Notes under the pieces: generated by a model | Told to the model about the DNA's origin: nothing | The model's database searches: none | The model's input: the letters and a program-made list of their open reading frames with translations, nothing else | Program-made: the position numbers and the translations under genes | Part shown: one piece after another, positions 35,515 to 43,552 of the stretch | How the letters are laid out: each line of letters starts with the position of its first letter | How positions within the stretch are numbered: position 1 is the stretch's first letter | Assembly: GCA_004367505.1 (NCBI GenBank) | Contig: SFCB01000137.1 | Location: 1 to 64,000 of the forward strand | Reading direction: 5' to 3' | Length of the DNA stretch: 64,000 bases | From: Chloroflexi bacterium OHK40 | GTDB taxonomy: Bacteria; Chloroflexota; Chloroflexia; Chloroflexales; Chloroflexaceae

Positions 35515-36957
35515 ATGGCGAGCACGCAGGCCACGCCCACCATGCTGACGCCAGTTGACCTTACTGCCTTGCGCAACCGGCTTGCCACCTTCTGTGGCGT
35601 CTACCTCGACGATAGCCGCACCGCCGCCCTCGAGGCGGCGGTGCGGCGCAGAGCCGAGGCTGTTGGGCGGCCTCCCGATGCCTACGTCAGGGAGTTGGAG
35701 GCGCAGGGTGGCCGGGCTGAACTGCAACGGCTCGCCGAGTTGCTCCTGAACCACGAGACCCAGTTCTTTCGCAACCGGCCTCACATGCGCGCCCTGCGCG
35801 AAGTTGTGCTCCCGGAACTCCACCGACGCCTGCCACCCGGCCTCCCGCTGCGGTTGTGGAGCGCGGGTTGCGCAACCGGAGAGGAGGCCTATTCGCTTGC
35901 CATCAGCGCGATCGAAGCACTGGGCGATCCGCTGCCGCGCCCCGTGGAGGTGCTTGCCTGCGACCTGAGCGCGGCGGCCCTCGCCCGTGCCCGCGCCGGC
36001 TCCTACCGGGGCCGTAGCCTCGCCAATCTGAGTGCCCAGCAGCGCAGCCGCTTCTTCGTCTCACGGGGCGACAGCCTGCAGGTGACCGATCAGCTGCGCC
36101 GGCTCGTCCACTTTGAGCAGTTGAACCTGCTCGATCCTTTCCCGCCCCGGGCCCGTGGCAGCCATGTGATCTTCTGCCAGAACGTCACGATCTACTTCGA
36201 TGTTGGGACGTGTCGCGCCCTGATGGAGCGCTTTTACGAGGCCATCGAGCCGGGCGGGTACCTGTTTCTTGGCTTCTCCGAGACGCTCTGGAATATCTTT
36301 AACGGCTTTCGCTGGCGAGAGATCCAGGACGCCTACGTTTACCACAAAGAACCGCCGAATCGCGCGCGAGCGGGCGAGCCCTCGCCCCGTCCTACGCCGG
36401 CCGTTGAGGCGCGAGCCGTGCAGCGCGAGCGAGCCACCGGTACGCTCGGCGTCGACGATACGCTGGTGGACCGTGGGCGCGCACTGCTCGACGCAGGACA
36501 GGCAGAGGCGGCGCTGGAGCTCTTCAATGGGGCGCCCCTGGTAGGCCCGCACGCCCCGCAAATCCTTGCCCTGGCTGCCCGGGCCCACGCCGACCGGGGC
36601 GACCTGGATCTGGCGCTTGCCGAGGCCCGACGGGCGCTGGCACTCAATCCGCTCACCACGGCGGCCCACCTGCTGATCGGCCTGATCTACGCCCGGCAGG
36701 GGCGCTATACCGGCGCGATCGCCCAGCTTCAGCAGGCCCGCTACCTGGACGGCGCCTCGCCCCTGATCGCCTACCAGCTTGCCGAGTGCCTGCGGCTCAG
36801 CGGGCGGCGCGAAAGCGCTCTGCGTGAATACCGCGCCGCCCTGAGCGCCCTGGCGGCCTATCCGCCCACTCGCGTGATCGATGGCGTAGCAGTGAGCTGG
36901 CTGAGCGAGACATGCCGGCGCTACGTAGCCCTGCTGAGCGGTGAGGCACTCCCATGA
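35515..36957 (+). CDS. cheR: CheR methyltransferase fused to TPR domain
   Basis: A 480-aa protein. The CheR part (about 10-280) has NHETQFFRNRPHMRAL, the SAM-binding SAGCATGEEAYSLA, and FCQNVTIYFD, where CRNVxIYFD is usual, so Arg is changed to Gln. The C-terminal part (about 310-475) contains tetratricopeptide repeats. CheR-TPR fusions occur in Frz/Pil-type systems, where the repeats tune substrate choice. It methylates receptor glutamates with S-adenosylmethionine. ATG 35515 follows GAGAGAG, eight bases after the cheB stop. Its stop overlaps the phosphatase start as ATGA. Confidence 0.93.
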   Translation: MASTQATPTMLTPVDLTALRNRLATFCGVYLDDSRTAALEAAVRRRAEAVGRPPDAYVRELEAQGGRAELQRLAELLLNHETQFFRNRPHMRALREVVLPELHRRLPPGLPLRLWSAGCATGEEAYSLAISAIEALGDPLPRPVEVLACDLSAAALARARAGSYRGRSLANLSAQQRSRFFVSRGDSLQVTDQLRRLVHFEQLNLLDPFPPRARGSHVIFCQNVTIYFDVGTCRALMERFYEAIEPGGYLFLGFSETLWNIFNGFRWREIQDAYVYHKEPPNRARAGEPSPRPTPAVEARAVQRERATGTLGVDDTLVDRGRALLDAGQAEAALELFNGAPLVGPHAPQILALAARAHADRGDLDLALAEARRALALNPLTTAAHLLIGLIYARQGRYTGAIAQLQQARYLDGASPLIAYQLAECLRLSGRRESALREYRAALSALAAYPPTRVIDGVAVSWLSETCRRYVALLSGEALP

Positions 36958-38045
36958 AACGCGTGACGCCATCCTGTCGCTGGCTCACACTGGTGGGGCA
37001 CCGCCCTGCCCCGCAGCGACGTAGGCGACACAGGCCGCTCGCCCCGGCCCCCGTGGCCCGGCTCACCCCTGAGCAGCAGCAGCGCGCAGCCGAGCTGGAA
37101 CAGGAGCTGCAACTGGCGCGCGATCTGCAGCAGGGCCTGCTCCTGGAGGCAGTGCCCCGCCTGCCCGGGTGGGAGCTTGCGGCCGTCTCCTTGCCCGCCC
37201 GTGATCTTGGCGGCGACCTGTATGACTTTTTGCGCCTGGGCGATGGGACGCACGGGATCATGATCGGCGATGTGAGCGGCAAGGGCCTCTCCGCCGCCCT
37301 ACGCATGGCCGTTGCCAGGACCGTCTTCCGCCATGAGGCGCGGCGCGGCGAGCCGCCCGCCTCCACCCTCGCCGCCGTCAACCGCAGCGTGCTCACCGAG
37401 ATCCCTCAGGGAATGGTGACCATGCTCTACGCGCGGCTGGACCCGGTTGGTGGCCGGCTCCACCTGGCCAACGCCGGGCACACCTTCCCCCTGCTGGTAA
37501 ACGGCGCGGTGCACGAGCTAGAGCTCTCTGGCCTCCCGCTGGGGGTAGACGGCGACAGCGACTACCAGGAGGCCAGCACCGTGGTTGGCCCCGGCGATAC
37601 CCTGCTGCTCTACACCGACGGGGTCCTTGAGGCGGAGAATGAGCAGGGCGCGATCTTCAGCTTCGAGCGGCTGCAGGCTCTGGTGGAAGCCAACCGCTCC
37701 CTCAAGCCACGAGCCCTTGTCTCGCTGCTGCTCCATGAGCTGCGCGCCTGGAGTGGGGGTCGCCAGACCGACGATGTAACGATCGTGGTGATGCGCCGGC
37801 GCCTGGCCAGCCTGCCGGCGGAACTGCGCGGGATCGCCGACGAGGTTCTCGGTATCCAGCGCGCAGCGCAGCTCTGGGATGGGCTGGCGGAGCACTTCGG
37901 TTCAGAACTGACGCGTACTGAGGATGCGGTGGCCTGGATCACCGCTCTGCCCGGAGTGGCCAGGCTCGCCCAGGAGCGCTTTGGCCGTGGTCTGGCCCGC
38001 GAGCTCCAGCAGCAGTTGCGGCTGGCCGTGGAAGATTACCGCTGA
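36954..38045 (+). CDS. SpoIIE/RsbU-type PP2C phosphatase
   Basis: A 363-aa serine phosphatase. A basic N terminus and coiled coil (LEQELQLARDLQQGLL, about 45-70) precede the PP2C/SpoIIE domain with ARDLGGDLYDFLRL, MIGDVSGKGLSAALRM (metal Asp), ANAGHTFPLL, LLLYTDGVLEAEN and TDDVTIVVMRR. Such enzymes dephosphorylate STAS anti-anti-sigma-type proteins, here probably the one encoded at 40288. There is an extra C-terminal helical region of about 85 residues (from about 280) that I cannot assign. It is coupled to cheR through ATGA and so belongs to the chemotaxis transcript. Confidence 0.92.
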   Translation: MKRVTPSCRWLTLVGHRPAPQRRRRHRPLAPAPVARLTPEQQQRAAELEQELQLARDLQQGLLLEAVPRLPGWELAAVSLPARDLGGDLYDFLRLGDGTHGIMIGDVSGKGLSAALRMAVARTVFRHEARRGEPPASTLAAVNRSVLTEIPQGMVTMLYARLDPVGGRLHLANAGHTFPLLVNGAVHELELSGLPLGVDGDSDYQEASTVVGPGDTLLLYTDGVLEAENEQGAIFSFERLQALVEANRSLKPRALVSLLLHELRAWSGGRQTDDVTIVVMRRRLASLPAELRGIADEVLGIQRAAQLWDGLAEHFGSELTRTEDAVAWITALPGVARLAQERFGRGLARELQQQLRLAVEDYR

Positions 38046-38109
38046 TGGCATGCCAAAAAAACTATGTACGGTAGTTTAATGAAGCGTCAGGCTGAGTCGG
38101 GCTACGGCA

Positions 38110-38118
38110 TGGTATAGT
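38110..38118 (+). promoter_or_regulatory. extended -10 promoter upstream of TPR gene
   Basis: TGG-TATAGT, 37 bases before ATG 38156. The ten-base string ATGGTATAGT is repeated exactly before the receiver gene at 41140. No strong -35 is present. Confidence 0.45.
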
Positions 38119-38155
38119 TGTAAGCCCCCGGGGTGGGCGCCGCCACGAGGGAGAG

Positions 38156-39739
38156 ATGGAGCTAGCTATGTCGGCGAACGAACAGCTGCACTTTATGCCG
38201 CTCGACCTCGACACCTTTGCGGGGAGCGAGCGGTTTATGGCCGGAACACGGCTTGGCGCGGCCTTCAGCCAGGGCATGCGCTCCTACCTTCGGGCGGCCT
38301 ACAGTGAGGCGATTGAGCACTTTAAGGCCGCGCTGATCGCCGCGTACGTCGATGGCGAGGAGCAGGCCCAGATCTTTGAGCGTGAGCGGGCGATCATCTA
38401 CCTCTACATCGGTAATGCGGTTGCCTTCCAGGACGATTGGGAGGGCTCACTCCGCGAGTACCTGGAGGCCGTGCAGACCGACCCACAGCTGGCCGAGGCC
38501 CACTACAATCTTGGCGTATCCTTCGCTGCCCTGGGCCAGCTGGATCGGGCGATTGCTGCCTTTAAGGAAACGCTAGAGCACAACCCCAATCTCTACGAGG
38601 CCCACTTCGCGCTCGGCCGCTGCTACCAGAAGCTCGACGACGCCGGCCGCGCCTACATCCACTACAACAGCGCCTGCAACGCCCGCCCCCAGGCCGCCGA
38701 GCCGCGTTACTACATGGGCCTGATGCACCAGAGCCACGGCGCCCACGAGCTCGCCCAACGCTGCTTCGCCGAGGCTCTGCGCGTCGAGCCGACCTTCGTC
38801 TCCCCTGACCCGGAGCCCGGCGATAGCCCGCTGGTGACGCGCAGCGAGGAGGAGGTTGCCCAGTGGTACTACCGGCTCAGCCAGGCGCTCAAGCAGCAGC
38901 GCTACGAGGAAGAAGCCGAACGGATCTACCGGGCCCTGCTCCAGTGGCGCCCCCAGGAGCACGAGGCGCACTACCTGCTTGGCAACCTGCTCGCCCGCCA
39001 GCGGCGTTGGGAGGAGGCTCTCACCGAGTATGGCGCCATTCCGCCTCAGCATCACCACTACGTCGAGGCGCGCCTGCGCATGAGCGCAGTGCTGCGGATG
39101 CAGAAGAAGACCAAGCAGGCCTACGATCTGCTCTTTGAATGTGCCCGGCTCAACCCTGGCAATGGCCAGCTCTTCCTGAGCATGGGCAAGCTGCTCTACG
39201 ACATGGGTCTGAACGCGCAGGCTGTGCGGGCCTTTGAGCGAGCGGTGCAGCTGCTTCCACGGGATCCGCAGGCCCACTACCTGCTCGGCTTCCTCTATAA
39301 CGTGCTCGGCCGCGAGAGCTGGGCGCTGGCGGCCTGGCGCAAGGCGGTGGAGCTCGCCCCCGACGCCCACTCGCTGCGCTACGATCTGGGCTATATGTAC
39401 GCCCGCCGGGGCCGCTACGACCTTGCGGCGACGGAGTTTCAGCAAGTGCTCGGCCACTGGCCCGACGATGTCGAGACGAACTTCATGCTCGCTCTCTGCT
39501 ACAAGGAACTGGTGGAGCCGGCCCGCGCCATTCCCCTGTTTGAGAAGGTGCTACGCCGCAACCCGCGCCATGCCCAGGCACTCTACTACCTCGGGGCCTG
39601 CTACCTGCAGATCGGGAACACGTCGCTCGGCAAAGCGTATCTGCGCCGCTATGACCATCTCTCGCGCCAGAGCACGGCTGTCGCCGCGGTTTCGAACGGC
39701 GCCCGGCGCCGCAGCATTGCCACCGCCAGCCGAACCTAG
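38156..39739 (+). CDS. TPR-repeat protein
   Basis: A 527-aa soluble protein made almost wholly of tetratricopeptide repeats. Typical A-helix/B-helix units such as AEAHYNLGVSFAALGQLDRAI and EAHFALGRCYQKLDDAGRAY recur about 11-13 times to near residue 505. A basic tail RRRSIATASRT ends the protein. TPR proteins are scaffolds. Its place between the phosphatase and the RsbW/RsbV-like pair suggests a role in assembling the signalling complex, which is inference. ATG 38156 follows GAGG at 5 bases. ATG 38168, with GGAG at 6 bases, is nearly as good. Confidence 0.88.
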   Translation: MELAMSANEQLHFMPLDLDTFAGSERFMAGTRLGAAFSQGMRSYLRAAYSEAIEHFKAALIAAYVDGEEQAQIFERERAIIYLYIGNAVAFQDDWEGSLREYLEAVQTDPQLAEAHYNLGVSFAALGQLDRAIAAFKETLEHNPNLYEAHFALGRCYQKLDDAGRAYIHYNSACNARPQAAEPRYYMGLMHQSHGAHELAQRCFAEALRVEPTFVSPDPEPGDSPLVTRSEEEVAQWYYRLSQALKQQRYEEEAERIYRALLQWRPQEHEAHYLLGNLLARQRRWEEALTEYGAIPPQHHHYVEARLRMSAVLRMQKKTKQAYDLLFECARLNPGNGQLFLSMGKLLYDMGLNAQAVRAFERAVQLLPRDPQAHYLLGFLYNVLGRESWALAAWRKAVELAPDAHSLRYDLGYMYARRGRYDLAATEFQQVLGHWPDDVETNFMLALCYKELVEPARAIPLFEKVLRRNPRHAQALYYLGACYLQIGNTSLGKAYLRRYDHLSRQSTAVAAVSNGARRRSIATASRT

Positions 39740-39865
39740 GGGCCGTTACAACCCGGTGACACCTGGCCGGTAGAATAGGCCGGCGGCTCGATCGGCTCGC
39801 CAGGTGGCCCGAGAGCCCGGCGCGGCGCTGCCGTGCCACGAGAGGCTCGTTGCAAAGGGGTCGGC

Positions 39866-40291
39866 ATGGAGCGAGTGGAGCTCAACATCCCCTCGAACCC
39901 CGTCTTCGAGCGGGTGGTGCGGGCGAGCGCTGCCGAGGTAGGCAGCGCCGTTGGCTTTTCGGCGGCGCGGATCGAGGATCTCAAGCTCGCGATCAGCGAG
40001 GCGGTGAACAACGCGATCGACCACGGCAACCGGCGTGAGGCCAGCAAGCTGGTTGCTGTTGTGTTTGAGATCGATGGCGAGAAGCTCGAGATCCGGATCA
40101 GCGATCAGGGCTCCGGAATTGACCGGCTAGACGTTGGGCGCCGCGTGATCGACGAGCAGGGCCTCGAGAGCGGGCAGCTGCGTGGCTTCGGCATGTATCT
40201 GATTAGCGAACTGGTGGACGACCTCGAAGTGAGCAGCACCCACCGAGGCACTGTGCTCACCCTGCGGCTCTATCGGAGGGAGCAGCCATGA
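39866..40291 (+). CDS. RsbW-like serine kinase / anti-sigma factor
   Basis: A 141-aa GHKL ATPase domain. The N box is LAISEAVNNAIDHGN, followed by ISDQGSGID (G1) and LRGFGMYLISELVDDLEV (G2), as in RsbW/SpoIIAB. It would bind and phosphorylate the STAS protein encoded next, whose start overlaps its stop as ATGA, and sequester a sigma factor or another target. ATG 39866 has AAAGGGG at 5 bases. No sigma gene lies within the window, so the target is not known. Confidence 0.92.
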   Translation: MERVELNIPSNPVFERVVRASAAEVGSAVGFSAARIEDLKLAISEAVNNAIDHGNRREASKLVAVVFEIDGEKLEIRISDQGSGIDRLDVGRRVIDEQGLESGQLRGFGMYLISELVDDLEVSSTHRGTVLTLRLYRREQP

Positions 40292-40617
40292 GCGAGATCA
40301 TCCGGCGCGAGGAGTTCGGCGACGTGGCCATTTTGCATATCACCACCACCAGCGTCGACGGGGTCTCGGCGGCGGCGATCGCTGGTGCCTGCCAGGAGAT
40401 GCGGCCCATCACGGTGCTCGATTTTAGCGAGGTCTCCTTTATTAACTCGGCCGGAATCTCGGCCTTGCTCAAGTTCGTAGTGGCCGCGCGTAAATCGGGC
40501 TACAAGCTCTTCGCGATGCACGTGAGCCCGCACCACCAGAAGATCTTCAAGATGGTTGAGATGTCGCGCTTTATGCCGGTGATCGAAGAGCGCGACCTGG
40601 CGGAGCACCGTGTCTAG
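40288..40617 (+). CDS. STAS-domain anti-anti-sigma factor, RsbV-like
   Basis: A 109-aa STAS domain with VLDFSEVSFINSAGISALLKF. The serine of NSAGI is the usual phosphorylation site and is present. RsbV-type proteins, when unphosphorylated, bind the RsbW-like kinase and release its target. The PP2C phosphatase encoded at 36954 is the likely activator and the kinase encoded just upstream the likely inhibitor, giving a complete partner switch. Confidence 0.92.
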   Translation: MSEIIRREEFGDVAILHITTTSVDGVSAAAIAGACQEMRPITVLDFSEVSFINSAGISALLKFVVAARKSGYKLFAMHVSPHHQKIFKMVEMSRFMPVIEERDLAEHRV

Positions 40618-41139
40618 TGCGCCGGGAGCGGAACTATGCGGCCCACCGTCACACACCCTTCGATACGCGCCTCCGCTCCGCTCCGGCGCTCCTCGGGGTG
40701 CTGAAGGCCGCAACCATGGGTGATATGCTCCCGGCGCGCTCATACGACAACGAGCGTTTGTATAACCACAGCAGCACAGAGACGCGACCTGCACAAGCAT
40801 AGCGCTGGATCCTGCGGGTCGCTGGGGCGCCGTCTGGCTCGAAACACTCGTTGTCATGGGCATTGCTCGGAAGGGCTGTCTCACCTGGAGCATGCGCACC
40901 GCGAGTGCCGCGCCCGGGAGCTTCGGGCCGATCGGGAGGCCCGGCCAGGTGCTGCGTCTGTAGGTGGTGTCGCAGTAACGGTGTAGGTGCAAACAGGGTG
41001 ATTTGCGCTCAACTGGCTGGCTGTACCTATGGTATAGTAGTGCCGTGCGCAGCAGCGCGCCGCGGTTGTTTCGGGCTTGTATGCAATAAGTAGCCCCTCA
41101 GCCGTTTGTGTCTGTGAGCGTTGATCAAGTGAGGCACCT
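40618..41139. other. 522-bp intergenic region
   Basis: No gene is recognised. Frames are short and compositionally poor. The -10-like GTATAAC around 40757-40763 and the extended -10 at 41030-41038 are the only signals. A local drop in GC is visible from about 40,970 onward. Confidence 0.5.
41030..41038 (+). promoter_or_regulatory. extended -10 promoter of receiver gene
   Basis: TGG-TATAGT with the same ten-base context as 38110-38118. The leader to GTG 41140 is about 95 bases. Confidence 0.5.
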
Positions 41140-41514
41140 GTGTCCCATACGGTGATGATTGTCGAGGATGACTCGGCCACGCGCCGCCTCTACCGCTTCC
41201 TCCTGACCAACAGCGGCTACACCGTGCTGGAGGCCGAGGACGGTGTGGCCGCGCTTGAGCGTCTGGCCACGCAGCCGGTCGAGGTCATCATCACTGACAT
41301 GAATATGCCCCGTATGGGGGGCATCGATCTGGTCCGCACTCTGCGCCAGAACAATGTCAAGGTGTATGTGATCATGGTCACCGCTTTTGGGACGCCCGAC
41401 ACGGAGAAACACGCCTTCCGCGCCGGAGTTAATGAGTATCTTACGAAGCCGTTCGAATTCGAAGAGCTCGAGCGCCGCGTCCAGTCCTACTTCGCCCGCC
41501 GCGAGCAGGCCTAA
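41140..41514 (+). CDS. single-domain response regulator
   Basis: A 124-aa receiver with MIVEDDSATRRLYRFLL, VIITDMNMPRMGGID (phosphorylated Asp), MVTAFG (Thr) and YLTKPFEFEELE (Lys). No output domain is present. The GTG start has GAGG at 5 bases. It stands between the partner-switch pair and the HD-GYP gene and is likely another phospho-relay part. Confidence 0.92.
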   Translation: MSHTVMIVEDDSATRRLYRFLLTNSGYTVLEAEDGVAALERLATQPVEVIITDMNMPRMGGIDLVRTLRQNNVKVYVIMVTAFGTPDTEKHAFRAGVNEYLTKPFEFEELERRVQSYFARREQA

Positions 41515-41777
41515 GCTCGCTTCCCCGCCCGAGCGCCCCCCCTCCGGGAGCCCTGTAGCGTGCTCCCTTCCCCCTCTGTCCCTCTGGTTTCTACGACCCA
41601 ATGACGAAATTCTAATGGCCTCTGCGGGGCTATGTAGTCGAAACGACAGCTTGCACGGTTACAATCGCAGTTGTCAAAAATTGGTAAGTGGGAGCTTGCG
41701 CGCGCATCCTGGCCACGCTGGCCCTGCTTGCCCCCACATCCGGCCGGCGCTGGCAGCGCACGGCCGAGGAGCATTGT

Positions 41778-43316
41778 ATGGCTGAGTTGCTGGAGCCGGC
41801 GCCACGGGCGGCGCGCGCGCGCATCCTGGTGGTCGAGGACGACGCGAATATCCGCACCTTCTGCCAGCGTCTCCTGCGCCTGCACTATGAGGTGGATGTG
41901 GCCGAGCACGGGGCTGCGGCCCTGCGCATGCTCGACGCATGTGCCTATGATCTTGTGCTCACCGATATGCAGATGCCGGTGATGGGCGGGATCGAGCTGT
42001 TACAACAAATTCGCCAGCATCATCCGGAGACCGATACGGTGATCCTGACGGCCTACGCCACGGTGGATACGGCCCGCGAGGCGCTGAAGCTCGGCGCGCT
42101 GGACTACCTCTCTAAACCGATCGAGACGGAGAACCTCGAGCGCACGGTGCGCACCTGCCTGGAGTTGCGGCGGGTGCGCCAGGAGAAAGAGCGGCTCTCC
42201 GACCTGGTGTTCATGTACCAGTTCAGCCAGTTGATCGCGACATCGCTGGACGTGGAGACCCAGGTGGAGCAGATCGTCGAGTTCCTGTGGCAGCGCTTCG
42301 CCCCTGAGTCGCTGGCGCTGACGATGCTCCTGAGCGATGAGGGCGAGTTGCGGCTCCTGGCGGCGCGCACCAGCGAGGGATGGGTGGAGCAGGCTCGCCT
42401 CGCGACGCTCCCGCAGCCCTGCGAGCCCGACGCGTTGCTTCAGGCCCACCTGGCCCTCAGCGGCAGCCCGGAGGTCGGCGATGAACTGCGCTTCGCCGGG
42501 GTACTACTGCGCACCCACGACCGGCCAGTGGGCTATCTGCACCTTGTGCGCCGCGCGGAGCAACCGCCTTTCGATGCGGGGGAGCGCCGACTGCTGGGGA
42601 TCTTTGCCGGACAGGTGGCAGCCTCACTCGATAACGCGCGGCTCTACCAGGCGCTGAAGGATCAGAACCGCGAGACGATCGAGGCTCTGGCCGAGGCGAT
42701 CGAGGCGCGGGATGCCCACACCTACGGTCATTCGCGGCAGGTAACGCGCTACGCCGTGCGGTTGGCTCAGGAGCTGGGTTTGCCGCCCGAGCGGGTGGAG
42801 TTGATTGACTACGCGGGCTTGCTGCACGATGTAGGCAAGATCGGCATCCGCGACTATATTCTGCTGAAGCCAGATCAGCTCAACGACGACGAGTTCGAGA
42901 TTATGAAGAACCACCCGCGCATCGGGGTGAAGATCATCGAGCGCGTGCGGGGCCTGCAACAGACGCTCCCGATCATTGAGGGACACCACGAGCGCTACGA
43001 TGGGCGGGGCTACCCGAATGGCCTGCGGGGTGAGGAGATCCCGCTGGAGGCACGCATCCTCTCGATCGCTGATGCCTTCGAGGCGATGACGGCCGACCGG
43101 GCCTACCGCCCGGCCATGCCTACGGAGCAGGCGCTCGAGATTCTGCTGCGGGGCCGGGGCACGGCCTGGGAGCCGGCACTAGTGGACTGCTTCGTAGCGC
43201 TGATCCGGCGTGAGGGTGAGGCGCTGCGGCTGCCGGGGCGCCCCCCACAGCTGCGGGTGCCGCTCCTGCGGCCCCGGGAGTCGGTGGCAGTGGCGTTGGG
43301 GGATGGGCGCGATTAA
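41778..43316 (+). CDS. REC-GAF-HD-GYP response regulator (c-di-GMP phosphodiesterase)
   Basis: A 512-aa protein. The receiver (about 15-135) has ILVVEDDANIRT, LVLTDMQMPVMGGIE, LTAYAT and YLSKPIE. A GAF-like domain follows (about 160-290, ending ASLDNARLYQALKDQNRE). The HD-GYP domain (about 295-475) has HTYGHSRQV, LLHDVGKIGIRD, IIEGHHERYDGRGYPNGLRG and SIADAFEAMT, with all metal ligands present, so it should hydrolyse cyclic di-GMP. This would link the upstream phospho-signalling to motility or biofilm choice. ATG 41778 follows GAGGA at 7 bases. The frame opens earlier at 41688 but without homology. Confidence 0.94.
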   Translation: MAELLEPAPRAARARILVVEDDANIRTFCQRLLRLHYEVDVAEHGAAALRMLDACAYDLVLTDMQMPVMGGIELLQQIRQHHPETDTVILTAYATVDTAREALKLGALDYLSKPIETENLERTVRTCLELRRVRQEKERLSDLVFMYQFSQLIATSLDVETQVEQIVEFLWQRFAPESLALTMLLSDEGELRLLAARTSEGWVEQARLATLPQPCEPDALLQAHLALSGSPEVGDELRFAGVLLRTHDRPVGYLHLVRRAEQPPFDAGERRLLGIFAGQVAASLDNARLYQALKDQNRETIEALAEAIEARDAHTYGHSRQVTRYAVRLAQELGLPPERVELIDYAGLLHDVGKIGIRDYILLKPDQLNDDEFEIMKNHPRIGVKIIERVRGLQQTLPIIEGHHERYDGRGYPNGLRGEEIPLEARILSIADAFEAMTADRAYRPAMPTEQALEILLRGRGTAWEPALVDCFVALIRREGEALRLPGRPPQLRVPLLRPRESVAVALGDGRD

Positions 43317-43516
43317 CGCAAGCGCCAATCATCAGGAACCAGAGCGCCGCACCTGGGCGACGCTCTGACGTGCTTCTACCGTCCGCAGACGGTGCAACCT
43401 ACGCCCCGCTGCTCGCGCCACGGCAGTACATGCGGTTCTGGCGCGCTTCCGCCCTCGGCGGATGACGTAGCTGTTCCGGGTCACGGGCCAGGGATGAACC
43501 CGACAATTGCGGTGGG

Positions 43517-43552
43517 CGGGTGAGCGCCCTTCGCGTGGGTCGCGCTCACCCG
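43517..43552 (-). terminator. hairpin overlapping the gyrA stop codon
   Basis: CGGGTGAGCGC (43517-43527) pairs exactly with 43542-43552. The gyrA stop (43546-43548) lies inside the stem, so the last codons and the stop are part of the presumed terminator. The loop is 14 nt. No U-tract is present. Confidence 0.45.
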
